Positions 25,956-34,486 of a stretch of 64,000 bases of DNA are shown here, piece after piece. Both the position numbers and the translations under genes were made by a program. The stretch is from Tabrizicola sp. (GTDB lineage Bacteria; Pseudomonadota; Alphaproteobacteria; Rhodobacterales; Rhodobacteraceae). The DNA is taken from positions 372,001 through 436,000 of the forward strand of contig NZ_JAUXZE010000035.1 in NCBI RefSeq assembly GCF_030694085.1. Direction: 5' to 3'. Position 1 is the stretch's first letter; every line of letters begins with the position of its first letter. The notes beneath the pieces were generated by a model that was given only the letters and a program-made list of their open reading frames with translations, made no database searches and was not told the origin of the DNA.

Positions 25956-27932
25956 ATGGATAGTGACATGTTGACAAAACCTGCCAAGCGACCGGTTTCC
26001 CCGCTCGTCGTCCGCAAGTTCTCGGATTTCCGATCCGAGGAAGAAGGCGGTGTCACCATATTCGTCGTCATGCTGTTCGTTATGATGATCCTGTTCGGTG
26101 GCATTGCCGTGGACGTGATGCGCTACGAATGGCGCCGTGTCACCCTGCAGGAAACGATGGACCGTGCGATGCTTGCGGCGGCGAACCTTGTGATCCCGCC
26201 GAACCAGACGCCCCAGAGCGTGGCACAAAGCTGGTTCGATGTCGCGGGTCTTGGCGACGAGCTGACCGTCGACTACTCCGCTCCCACGATCACCGGCGAA
26301 GCCACCAGCAGCTCGCGCCGGGTCGTCGGGACCGCCAGGGTGCGGTCCTACAACCACTTCATGCACCTGATGGACTACCCCTATTTCGAGGGGCCGGTCG
26401 CCTCGGGCGCCCAGCAGGGCGTGTCCAAGATCGAAGTCATCCTGGTGCTCGACATCACGGGTTCGATGGGCGAATCCTCGGGCACGACCACCAAGATCGC
26501 GGCGCTGCGCACGGCTGCGACGAACTTCGTCAACATCCTGAAGTTCAGCCGCGACGCCGGGGGCAACTACACGATCCCGAAGGATCCGAACAACCTGATC
26601 TCGATCGGGATGGTGCCCTATTCGTCGAACGTGAACATGCCCGCCACGCTGCGTGACCAGTTCACCTACTCCAACATCGCCAACTGGTGGCAGCAGCCTC
26701 CGGGCGTTCCGAACATCAACTGCTTCGAATTCCCGGTCAGTTCCTGGACGCAGACCGCAATGTCGCGCACGACGGCCTACCCGTTGGCCGCAGTTGCCGA
26801 CACATACCGCCCGGGAACGATACCCAACCCGACGGTGCAGACGTCCACGACGGGCGGACGGGTCGTGCTCAGCTTCCGCAGCCCCACCGCCACTGGCACG
26901 GGGACAACCGGATCAGTCCCGAACATGGCCGGCAACGACGTGATCTGCAACCACGGCGACAATCCCAGCACGGCCGCAAACGAAACCACCGGCAACATGG
27001 TGTTGCTGCCCACGACGGTTCCCAGCACGGTCACCAGCCAGATCGCGCTTCTGCAGCCGCGCGGCCGGACCTCGATCGCGGTCGGCATGCGCTGGGGCAC
27101 GCTGCTCATGGACGAAACCGCCCGCCCGATCTACGACGCGCTGCGCAGCGGCGTCCCCGGCATGGAGGGGCGCCCGGTCGCCAACAATGACGCAGAGACC
27201 CGCAAGATCATCGTGCTGATGACGGACGGTGACCACGTCGCCAGCGACCACATCCGCGATGCCTACAAGACCGGCCTATCGCCGATCTGGCGCGGAGCCG
27301 ACGGTAACTTCGCGATCCGCTTCACGGCCGGCGGACCTGCACTGACCGGCGGTACCCGGCCCTACATGCCGACGGCGACCAACACTTGCTCTGGCTGGCC
27401 GATCGCGACCAACCGCGAATACTTCATCCCCCATCGCAAGGCCAATGCGGTCGCGCAACGCGTCGGCACCCAGGCCGAGGGTGCGGGCACCGGCCAGTCC
27501 ATCACGGGCGCCTGCGATCCGCTGGCCTGGCAGGCGACCCCGGCCTGGACCGGAAGCGGCACCGTGCGACAGCTTGACTGGTCGGAAGTCTGGCGCTTTG
27601 TCCGCGTCGACTGGGTGGTCCAGCAGCTCTACATGCGCTCGGGCGTCAGCGGCACCAGCAGCTACACCACGGTCCGCAACACCTTCGTCGCCCCCTACCT
27701 GACCGACGACGCCTATATGGACAATCTGCTTAACCAGAACTGCACCGCCGCAAAGACCGCCGGGTTCGAAGTGTTCGGCATCATCCTGGGCGACGCGGTC
27801 GTCGAAGCTCCGGTGCAAAACTGCGCCTCGCCGGGGACTGGCTACTACTACAAGGTGACCAGCGGCGACGCGCTGAACGCCGCCTTCGAGCAGATCGCTG
27901 TCCTTGTCTCACCGCTGAAGTTGACCCAATGA
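25956..27932 (+). CDS. TadG-like protein with von Willebrand factor A domain
   Basis: 658 aa. EEEGGVTIFVVMLFVMMILF and GGIAVDVMRYEWRRVTLQ form the TadE/G-type membrane anchor. From about residue 155 a VWA domain starts with VILVLDITGSMGES, a MIDAS-like metal site, and IIVLMTDGDHV later. The large exported part presumably binds partners or surface. The start at 25956 follows GGGGCG; 25923 and 25968 are alternatives. It couples to the next gene (ATGA at 27929). Confidence 0.85.
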   Translation: MDSDMLTKPAKRPVSPLVVRKFSDFRSEEEGGVTIFVVMLFVMMILFGGIAVDVMRYEWRRVTLQETMDRAMLAAANLVIPPNQTPQSVAQSWFDVAGLGDELTVDYSAPTITGEATSSSRRVVGTARVRSYNHFMHLMDYPYFEGPVASGAQQGVSKIEVILVLDITGSMGESSGTTTKIAALRTAATNFVNILKFSRDAGGNYTIPKDPNNLISIGMVPYSSNVNMPATLRDQFTYSNIANWWQQPPGVPNINCFEFPVSSWTQTAMSRTTAYPLAAVADTYRPGTIPNPTVQTSTTGGRVVLSFRSPTATGTGTTGSVPNMAGNDVICNHGDNPSTAANETTGNMVLLPTTVPSTVTSQIALLQPRGRTSIAVGMRWGTLLMDETARPIYDALRSGVPGMEGRPVANNDAETRKIIVLMTDGDHVASDHIRDAYKTGLSPIWRGADGNFAIRFTAGGPALTGGTRPYMPTATNTCSGWPIATNREYFIPHRKANAVAQRVGTQAEGAGTGQSITGACDPLAWQATPAWTGSGTVRQLDWSEVWRFVRVDWVVQQLYMRSGVSGTSSYTTVRNTFVAPYLTDDAYMDNLLNQNCTAAKTAGFEVFGIILGDAVVEAPVQNCASPGTGYYYKVTSGDALNAAFEQIAVLVSPLKLTQ

Positions 27933-28471
27933 CCCGGATCCGCAACTTCCTTCAGGACGAAACCGGGACGGGGCCGATCGAGTTCGTCTTCGTCTTCCCG
28001 ATCATCTTCCTGGTCTTCACCGCCTCGTTCGAAAGCAGCATGTTCATGGCGCGCTACGTCATGTTCGACCGCGCCGTGGACGAAGTTGTGCGCCAGATCC
28101 GCCTGGGCAACTATCGGAACTTCTCGCACCAGGACCTGAAGCAGAGGATCTGTTCGGAAGGGATGATGGTCAATTCGATCGCGACCTGCATGCAAGACAT
28201 GAAGATCTGGATGCAGCCGGTCAACACCGGGACCTTCGCCATGACCGCGCCACCCCGGAACTGCGTCGACCGCAGCCAGCCGATCAACCTGAACAACCCG
28301 CCGGCGAACGAATTCGCCTACGGGACCGACAACGACATCATGCTTCTGCGCATCTGCCTGAAGGAACAGCCGATGTTCCCGACCACTGCCATCTCTCTGA
28401 ACATGGCAAGCGAGCCGGACGGCACCTATGCGCTGATCGTGACCTCGACATTCGTGAACGAGCCGGGATGA
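27929..28471 (+). CDS. TadE-like pseudopilin
   Basis: 180 aa. FLQDETGTGPIEFVFVFPII with a following hydrophobic helix (FLVFTASFESSMFM) is the TadE signature. The exported part has several Cys (TCMQ, NCVD, RICL). Its ATG overlaps the stop of the TadG-like gene and its stop overlaps the next start, so the three are translationally coupled. Confidence 0.85.
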   Translation: MTRIRNFLQDETGTGPIEFVFVFPIIFLVFTASFESSMFMARYVMFDRAVDEVVRQIRLGNYRNFSHQDLKQRICSEGMMVNSIATCMQDMKIWMQPVNTGTFAMTAPPRNCVDRSQPINLNNPPANEFAYGTDNDIMLLRICLKEQPMFPTTAISLNMASEPDGTYALIVTSTFVNEPG

Positions 28472-29106
28472 CCGCCATGCGCAAGTACACTCGCCGTTTC
28501 AACGACTTCCTGCGCAACGAAGATGGCCTGATCCTCGCCGAAGGCCTGGTCATGATGCCGCTCATCATCTGGGCGCTGGTGGCGATGTTCATCTACTGGG
28601 ACGTGTTCCGCACGATCAACGTCACCCAGAAGGCCGCCTACTCGATTGCCGACCTTCTGTCGCGGCAGCGCGATACCGTGCCCACGACCTTCGCCAACGG
28701 GCTGCAGAATGTGGCGAACTTCCTGACCCCCGGCGGCCACCCGGTCAAATTGCGGATCACCAGCTTCGAATGTATCTCGCCGATGCTGCCCGCGCAGCCC
28801 GGTGTGACGCAGCCCTGCGACGGCACCCGTGGCTCCTACCGGCTTCTCTTCTCCTTCTCGCCCGGCGCCCAGGTCCAACCGCTGACCGAGGCCAATATCC
28901 AGGCCTGGAAGACCACCCGGGTTCCGGTCCTGAACAATGGCGAAAGCGTCTTCGTCGTCGAGACTTCGGTCGAGTTCAAGACCCAGATGAAGACCGTCCT
29001 GGCGGGCTTCCTCGTCGGCGTCGACGACGGCACCTATGGCGAGTTCGTGGTGACCCGCCCGCGCCACCGCCGTCTTTGCCTGCAAGGCACGAACACCTGC
29101 ACCTGA
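28468..29106 (+). CDS. TadE/TadF-like membrane protein
   Basis: 212 aa. RNEDGLILAEGLVMMPLIIW followed by ALVAMFIYWDVFRTINV is a TadE-like anchor with Glu in the pseudopilin position. The exported domain has a Cys pair (FECISP, TQPCDG) and a C-terminal CLQGTNTC. Third gene in a coupled trio of Tad-type components. Confidence 0.8.
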   Translation: MTAMRKYTRRFNDFLRNEDGLILAEGLVMMPLIIWALVAMFIYWDVFRTINVTQKAAYSIADLLSRQRDTVPTTFANGLQNVANFLTPGGHPVKLRITSFECISPMLPAQPGVTQPCDGTRGSYRLLFSFSPGAQVQPLTEANIQAWKTTRVPVLNNGESVFVVETSVEFKTQMKTVLAGFLVGVDDGTYGEFVVTRPRHRRLCLQGTNTCT

Positions 29107-29186
29107 CGCTTAATGGACGCTGTCCAGCCACGGCTTCCCCCCGGACGATTCAGGGGGTAGCCTGTGCCCGTCATGCCGGGGTTTCC

Positions 29187-29423
29187 ATGCGTCTTATCCT
29201 CCTCCTCCTCCTCCTGTCGACCAGCATACCGGGCTGCGCACCCTTCCCCGAGATCGACGCGATGGGCCCGGACACCGGCCCGCCGCCGCAGTTGCTGCCG
29301 ATCGACGACCTCCTTGCTCAGGCCGGGCCGCAGACCGAAGATCCCGGTCCCGCCGTCCTGGCCCGCGCGGCCGGGCTTCGGGCGCGGGCCTCGGCCATTA
29401 CGGCTGCCCCAACCGCACCTTGA
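29187..29423 (+). CDS. Small putative lipoprotein
   Basis: 78 aa, below the length of most annotated genes here. It starts MRLILLLLLLSTSIPGCAPF, a hydrophobic signal ending in a lipobox-like IPGC. The mature part is Pro/Ala-rich and ends ARASAITAAPTAP. No family recognised. It lies directly before hom and could be in the same transcript. Confidence 0.6.
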   Translation: MRLILLLLLLSTSIPGCAPFPEIDAMGPDTGPPPQLLPIDDLLAQAGPQTEDPGPAVLARAAGLRARASAITAAPTAP

Positions 29424-29488
29424 CGGCGTTGCACCTCTCCCGGCTTCCAGCTAACAGACGTCAGCCGCAAACTGCCAAAGGTTCTCCG

Positions 29489-30778
29489 ATGTCCGCCGCC
29501 CCCCTGCGTCTTGGTCTTGCCGGTCTCGGAACCGTCGGCATCGGTGTCGTCAAGATCGTGCAGGCCCATGCCGATCTGATTGCCGCCCGCGCCGGTCGCC
29601 CGGTGACCATCACCGCCGTCTCGGCCCGTGACCCGCAGAAGAACCGCGACGCCGATCTTTCCGGCTATGCCTGGGAAACCGACCCAGTCGCACTGGCCTC
29701 GCGGCAGGATATCGATGTCTTCGTCGAGGTGATGGGCGGCCACGAAGGCCCGGCGAAGGACGCCACAGAAGCCGCCATCGCCGCCGGAAAACACGTCGTC
29801 ACCGCCAACAAGGCGCTTCTCGCCCACCACGGCCAGGCCCTTGCCGAGGCCGCCGAGGCCGCGAACCTTGCCCTCCGTTTCGAGGCCGCCGTCGCAGGTG
29901 GCATCCCCGTCATCAAGGCCCTGACCGAGGGACTTGCCGGAAACCGCATCAAGCGGGTCATGGGCGTCATGAACGGGTCCTGCAACTACATCCTCACCCG
30001 GATGCAGGCCGAAAACCTGCCCTACGAGACCGTGTTCGAGGAAGCCCGCCAGCTTGGCTATCTGGAAGCCGACCCGAACCTTGACGTGGGCGGCATCGAC
30101 GCGGGCCACAAGCTGTCGCTCCTTGCCTCCATCGCCTTCGGCACCCGCGTCGCCTTCGACGCCGTGGAACTGGAAGGCATCGGCAACGTGTCCATCGACG
30201 ACATCCGCCTGGCCGAGGATATGGGTTACCGCATCAAGCTTCTTGGTGTCGCCCAGATGACCGGGCGCGGGCTTGAACAGCGCATGACCCCTTGCCTTGT
30301 CCCCGCCGACAGCCCGCTTGGCCAGTTGCAGGGCGGCACCAACATGGTCGTCCTTGAAGGGGACTCGGTCGGCCAGATCGTCCTGCGTGGCCCCGGCGCG
30401 GGCATGGGTCCCACCGCCTCCGCCGTCATGGCCGACGTGATCGACATCGCCCGCGGCTTCCGCCTGCCGACCTTTGGCCAGCCCGCGAGCCAGCTCGCCG
30501 CGGCCCAACCCGCCAAGTCGGCGACGCCGGCGCCCTACTACCTGCGCATGACGCTTCTCGACAAACCCGGTGCGCTTGCCAAGATCGCCACCTGCCTGGG
30601 CGATTCCGGTGTTTCCATCGACCAGATGCGCCAATACGGCCACCAGGGCGCCAACGCCCCGGTCCTCATCGTCACCCACAAGGCCGCCCCCGACGACGTC
30701 GCCCACGCCATGACCCGCTTCGCCGCGACTGGCGTTCTTGTCGGCAACCCCGTGGCGATCCGTATCGAGGAAGTCTGA
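29489..30778 (+). CDS. hom: Homoserine dehydrogenase
   Basis: 429 aa. NAD(P)-binding GLAGLGTVGIGVVKIV, FVEVMGGHEGPAKDATEAAI, GKHVVTANKALLAHHG, AAVAGGIPVIKALTEGL and GVMNGSCNYILTRM form the catalytic core; a C-terminal ACT domain begins at YYLRMTLLDKPGALAKIA, giving feedback control. It reduces aspartate semialdehyde to homoserine for threonine and methionine. The start at 29489 yields the family N-terminus. Confidence 0.97.
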   Translation: MSAAPLRLGLAGLGTVGIGVVKIVQAHADLIAARAGRPVTITAVSARDPQKNRDADLSGYAWETDPVALASRQDIDVFVEVMGGHEGPAKDATEAAIAAGKHVVTANKALLAHHGQALAEAAEAANLALRFEAAVAGGIPVIKALTEGLAGNRIKRVMGVMNGSCNYILTRMQAENLPYETVFEEARQLGYLEADPNLDVGGIDAGHKLSLLASIAFGTRVAFDAVELEGIGNVSIDDIRLAEDMGYRIKLLGVAQMTGRGLEQRMTPCLVPADSPLGQLQGGTNMVVLEGDSVGQIVLRGPGAGMGPTASAVMADVIDIARGFRLPTFGQPASQLAAAQPAKSATPAPYYLRMTLLDKPGALAKIATCLGDSGVSIDQMRQYGHQGANAPVLIVTHKAAPDDVAHAMTRFAATGVLVGNPVAIRIEEV

Positions 30779-30836
30779 TCGCTTGACAGGCTGACCCGTC
30801 GCGTCAACCCTTCCACAGCCATTGTCGGAGGCCAGG

Positions 30837-31937
30837 ATGCGCAAGCTCGCCACTCTAGCCGCACTCACCTGCACCCTTGCCGCGTTTGCGGCGCGCGCCG
30901 AGATGCTGGCCGGGGCCGACGACCCTGACTTTCGCGCGGCCCTCGATCTTGCGCTGAATACCGGCGAGCCCGAGGCTGTGGCCCGCCTCAAGGCACTCGC
31001 CGAAACCGGGAACCCTGCCGCGCTGGTCGCCCTGCCCTTTGCGCTGCAATGGATTCCGCCCTCCGGCTCGCTCGCGGAAAAGAACGCCCAACGCAAGCTT
31101 GGCGGGATCTGGGTGCAGGACGCCGCCGCAGAGGCGCATGCGGCAACGGCCCTCTGGGCCAATGGACAGAACACCGACGCGCCCGACGACCTCTTGCGCC
31201 GCGCCGCCGGGCTGTCCGCCCTGGGCGAGCCAGAGAAGGCCGCGCTGCTCCTCGCCTCCTGGGTCAACCAGACCGGCGCGGTGGGAGCCCTGCCCGAAGC
31301 CCTTTTCTCGCCCGACACCCCGGCCTGGCTTGGCGCGCTGGCGCTGACCTTCCGTCTCGGCCTGTCCGAGCCGTCCACTGCCGACCACGACCTGCTCGCC
31401 GCGCTTCTGGCCAAGGAGTCTCCCGCCGCCTGGATGGCCCTCAACCACCTGGTCGAACGGCTGCATCGTGATCCTGCAAGCCTTGGCGATCCCCTCGGCA
31501 AGGCGGGAATCTCGCCCGAAACCGCCGCGACCCGCCTGAAAGAGGCGCAAGCCATGATCGCGGTCTCGCCCTCGTCCTGGCGCGAACTGCCCGTCACCGC
31601 AGAAGAAGCCCTGTTGGCCCGCACGGCTCTGGCCGGACGTGGCGAGTTCGCCCCGGTCGAGGGGCTATGCCGCGTCCATTGCCCCGACAGCAGCGCCACC
31701 TGCGAAACCGCCGTCCTTACCTACCCCGGCCTTATCTTCGGCCATTTCGAATCGACCCAGCCCTTTCGTTCTGTCCTGCCAGCCGACGACTTCTATGCCT
31801 CGGCACGCGGGCTGGCCGCGCTGATCCCCCTTCGCCGCGACCCTGCCGCCGCCGCCGACCGCGCCACCGCGGACTCCCTCGACGCCTGCTACGCGGCCGT
31901 TCTCGCCCGCCGCGACACGCTTGGCTTCGGCCCCTGA
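30837..31937 (+). CDS. Exported protein of unknown function
   Basis: 366 aa. Signal peptide (MRKLATLAALTCTLAAFAAR, then AE). The rest is Ala/Leu-rich with repeated short helices (FRAALDLALNTGEPEAVARL, KALAETGNPAALVALPFAL), resembling solenoid-type helical repeats, and has a Cys cluster CRVHCPDSSATC near residue 280. Family not recognised. ATG at 30837 follows GGAGGCCAGG; a TTG at 30822 is less likely. It sits between hom and glpX. Confidence 0.75.
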   Translation: MRKLATLAALTCTLAAFAARAEMLAGADDPDFRAALDLALNTGEPEAVARLKALAETGNPAALVALPFALQWIPPSGSLAEKNAQRKLGGIWVQDAAAEAHAATALWANGQNTDAPDDLLRRAAGLSALGEPEKAALLLASWVNQTGAVGALPEALFSPDTPAWLGALALTFRLGLSEPSTADHDLLAALLAKESPAAWMALNHLVERLHRDPASLGDPLGKAGISPETAATRLKEAQAMIAVSPSSWRELPVTAEEALLARTALAGRGEFAPVEGLCRVHCPDSSATCETAVLTYPGLIFGHFESTQPFRSVLPADDFYASARGLAALIPLRRDPAAAADRATADSLDACYAAVLARRDTLGFGP

Positions 31938-32020
31938 CCCCGCCGTTAGCGCCACCACGCTTGCCGCGCCGCCAACCCCCCGCTACACGGGGAAAAATCG
32001 CGCGATGCCCCGGGGGACCC

Positions 32021-32986
32021 ATGTCAGAAAAATCGCAATTCCAGGACCGGCTCCTGTCCCTTGGCCTTGGCCGCGTTTCCGAGGCTGCCGCCCTCGCCTC
32101 GGCCCGCCTGATCGGCCGCGGGGATGAAAAGGCCGCCGACCAGGCCGCCGTCAACGCCATGCGCGACCAACTCAACCTTCTGGACATCAAGGGCGTCGTC
32201 GTCATCGGCGAGGGCGAACGCGACGAGGCCCCGATGCTGTATATCGGCGAGGAAGTCGGCACCGGCAACGGACCCGAGGTCGACATCGCCCTCGACCCGC
32301 TGGAAGGGACGACCCTTACCGCCAAGGACATGCCGAACGCCCTGACCGTCATCGCGATGGCCCCGCGCGGCACGCTTTTGCACGCCCCCGACGTCTACAT
32401 GGACAAGCTGGCCATCGGCCCCGGCCACAAGCCCGGCACCGTCACCTTGTCGATGACCCCCTCCGAACGCGTCTCGGCGCTGGCCGCCGCCAAGGGCTGC
32501 TCGACCGAAGACATCACCGTCTGCATCCTCGACCGCCCAAGGCATGAAGACCTGATCGCCGAGGTCCGCTCCACCGGCGCCGCGATCCGGCTGATCACCG
32601 ACGGCGACGTGGCCGGCGTCATGCACTGCGCCGAGCCGGAAATCACCGGCATCGACATGTACATGGGCTCCGGCGGCGCACCCGAAGGCGTGCTGGCCGC
32701 CGCCGCGCTGAAATGCATGGGCGGCCAGTTCTACGGCAAGCTTCTGTTCCGCAACGACGACGAACGCGCCCGCGCCCGCAAGGCCGGCATCACCAACTTC
32801 GACCGCGTCTACACCCGCGACGACCTCGTGCGCGCCGACGTGATCTTTGCGGCCACCGGCGTCACCTCTGGCTCCCTCCTCGCCGGAATCAAGCGCGATC
32901 CGGGCTGGGTCACGCTGGAGACGATCCTGATGCGCTCCAAATCCGGCTCGATCCGCCGCATGACCTACAAGACCCCGGTAAAGTAG
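32021..32986 (+). CDS. glpX: Class II fructose-1,6-bisphosphatase
   Basis: 321 aa. GlpX motifs: SARLIGRGDEKAADQAAVNA, VVIGEGERDEAPMLYIGEEV (metal-binding acidic residues), DIALDPLEGTTLTAKDMPNA, MGSGGAPEGVLAAAALKCMG. It removes the 1-phosphate in gluconeogenesis and, in autotrophs, the Calvin cycle. The start at 32021 follows CGGGGGACCC. A hairpin directly follows its stop. Confidence 0.96.
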   Translation: MSEKSQFQDRLLSLGLGRVSEAAALASARLIGRGDEKAADQAAVNAMRDQLNLLDIKGVVVIGEGERDEAPMLYIGEEVGTGNGPEVDIALDPLEGTTLTAKDMPNALTVIAMAPRGTLLHAPDVYMDKLAIGPGHKPGTVTLSMTPSERVSALAAAKGCSTEDITVCILDRPRHEDLIAEVRSTGAAIRLITDGDVAGVMHCAEPEITGIDMYMGSGGAPEGVLAAAALKCMGGQFYGKLLFRNDDERARARKAGITNFDRVYTRDDLVRADVIFAATGVTSGSLLAGIKRDPGWVTLETILMRSKSGSIRRMTYKTPVK

Positions 32987-33004
32987 GTCGGGCTTCAGCC
33001 CGAC
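32987..33004 (+). terminator. Hairpin immediately after glpX
   Basis: GTCGGGC (32987-32993), TTCA, GCCCGAC (32998-33004) starts on the base after the glpX stop codon. No T-run follows, so it may act as an RNA-stabilising 3' end or factor-dependent terminator. Confidence 0.5.
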
Positions 33005-33092
33005 TCACCTGACCGCGCCTGCAGCACAACCCAGGTTGCCGCGTCAGGCTTCCCTCGGTAACGTTGCGGGACCTTGCAGCAGGACCCGCAGC

Positions 33093-34286
33093 ATGATGCA
33101 GACCCGCGGCGTGACCGGTCTTCTGGCCACCAACATCTTCCTGTCGGGCGCTGCTTTCGCCGCCATGACACCCTATCGCGCCATCGTGGGCGTCGATTCG
33201 CTTGGCCTGTCGAACGCGGCCTTCGGCACCGTCATGGCGCTGACCGCAGTCGGCAGCGCCTGTGCTTCGGTGGCACTTGGCTGGCTTTCCGACAAGGTCG
33301 CCGACCGCCGCATCCTGATCTTTCTCTGCGCGGCGATGGGGGTCGTCGCCTTCGGCCTGATCTGGGCGATCCAGACGCCCTTCGTCTTCGTCCTGGCGTT
33401 CTGCCTGCTGGTCCCCTTCGGTAACGCGCTCTTTTCACAAAGCTTTTCCTACTCGCGGGCCTTCTACAACCGCACCCACCCCGAGAGGGCCGAGTTCATC
33501 CTGTCAATCCTGCGCAGCATGTTCACGCTGGCCTGGATCGTCGTGCCGCCCCTGGCCGGGCTGATCGCCGCGCGCTGGTCGGCCTATTCGGTCTTTGCCT
33601 TCTCGGCCCTGGCCCATGTCGGATGTACCCTGGTGATCGGCCTTCTCTGGCTGCAACCGAATGCGAAGATCGGGGTTGCGACCACCGACCCGGACACGCC
33701 AGCGGCTCCGCCACCCCGCATCCGCATCGCGGCCCCTTACAGGTTCGGGATCGTGGGCGTCACCTGCGCCATGGCCGCCGTGCAGCTGAACATGGTGCTT
33801 CTGCCGCTTGTCATCCTGCGCGATCTGAACGGCACCTTGGCGCAAGTCGGCATCAACGCCTCGATCGCGGCAGCCATCGAGGTCCCGGCGATGATCGGCT
33901 GGGGCTACCTTGCGATGCGGGTGCGCAAGGACCTGATCCTTGCCGCCGCAAGCGTCATTTTCGCGGTCTACTTCGGGTTGATGCTCTTTGTCGCCAGCTT
34001 CCTGCAGGTCGTCCTGCTGCAAGCCTTTGCGGCCATCGCCATCGCGGCGCTTCTCAGCATCAACATCAGCTACCTGCAAGAGGCGATCCCCTCCCGCGTC
34101 GGCCTGTCGACCTCGCTGGTCGATCTGTCGCGGGTGGTCTCGGTCTGGGTCGCGGCGGCGGTGTTTTCCTTGAACTCCGGGGCGACCTACACACCGTTCA
34201 TGGCGGTGGCGGCACTCCTCAGCCTTGGCGGGGCCGGACTGATGCTGCTGGCCGGGCGAAGCCGCCGCCGGGACGAGCCGAGTTGA
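33093..34286 (+). CDS. MFS transporter, SET-like sugar efflux type
   Basis: 397 aa with about twelve hydrophobic helices. MFS signature GWLSDKVADRRILIFLCAAM follows the second helix. LFSQSFSYSRAFYNRTHPER in the N-terminal half resembles sugar-efflux (SET) transporters. Substrate unproven. The start at 33093 follows AGGACCCGC. It interrupts the usual glpX-recJ adjacency and is bounded by a hairpin and a family A repeat. Confidence 0.85.
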   Translation: MMQTRGVTGLLATNIFLSGAAFAAMTPYRAIVGVDSLGLSNAAFGTVMALTAVGSACASVALGWLSDKVADRRILIFLCAAMGVVAFGLIWAIQTPFVFVLAFCLLVPFGNALFSQSFSYSRAFYNRTHPERAEFILSILRSMFTLAWIVVPPLAGLIAARWSAYSVFAFSALAHVGCTLVIGLLWLQPNAKIGVATTDPDTPAAPPPRIRIAAPYRFGIVGVTCAMAAVQLNMVLLPLVILRDLNGTLAQVGINASIAAAIEVPAMIGWGYLAMRVRKDLILAAASVIFAVYFGLMLFVASFLQVVLLQAFAAIAIAALLSINISYLQEAIPSRVGLSTSLVDLSRVVSVWVAAAVFSLNSGATYTPFMAVAALLSLGGAGLMLLAGRSRRRDEPS

Positions 34287-34310
34287 CCAAGTCGCCACAT
34301 CCACCATTCG

Positions 34311-34340
34311 CGTCCCCTCCCCCTCAAAGGGAAAGGGACG
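34311..34340. repeat. Imperfect hairpin after MFS gene
   Basis: CGTCCC (34311-34316) and GGGACG (34335-34340) bound an imperfect CT/AG-rich stem. It corresponds in place to the palindrome at 15421-15444, each about 30 nt ahead of a family A repeat. Possible terminator for the MFS gene. Confidence 0.5.
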
Positions 34341-34365
34341 ACTAGGGGGTCACCCGGCCAAACAT

Positions 34366-34437
34366 CTTGCCAGAAAGTTAACGCCCGCACCCAACCCCTT
34401 GATTCCAAACGCCTCGAAAACCTGTCCACCGTGGACA
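34366..34437 (+). repeat. Intergenic repeat family A, copy 3
   Basis: CTTGCCAGAAAGTTAACGCC, CACCCAACCCCTTGATTCCA and the perfect palindrome TGTCCACCGTGGACA (34423-34437). Closest to copy 1. Unlike copies 1, 2 and 4 it does not abut a minus-strand stop but lies 49 nt before recJ. Confidence 0.65.
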
Positions 34438-34486
34438 CCCCACAGCCCCCTTGCCACGCCGCCGCCTTTCCGGCACCCCTGTCCGC

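Noticed and set aside
29318..31699. 793-aa minus-strand open frame
   Set aside because: Antisense to hom and the exported protein; Ala/Gly/Arg-rich with no recognisable motif.
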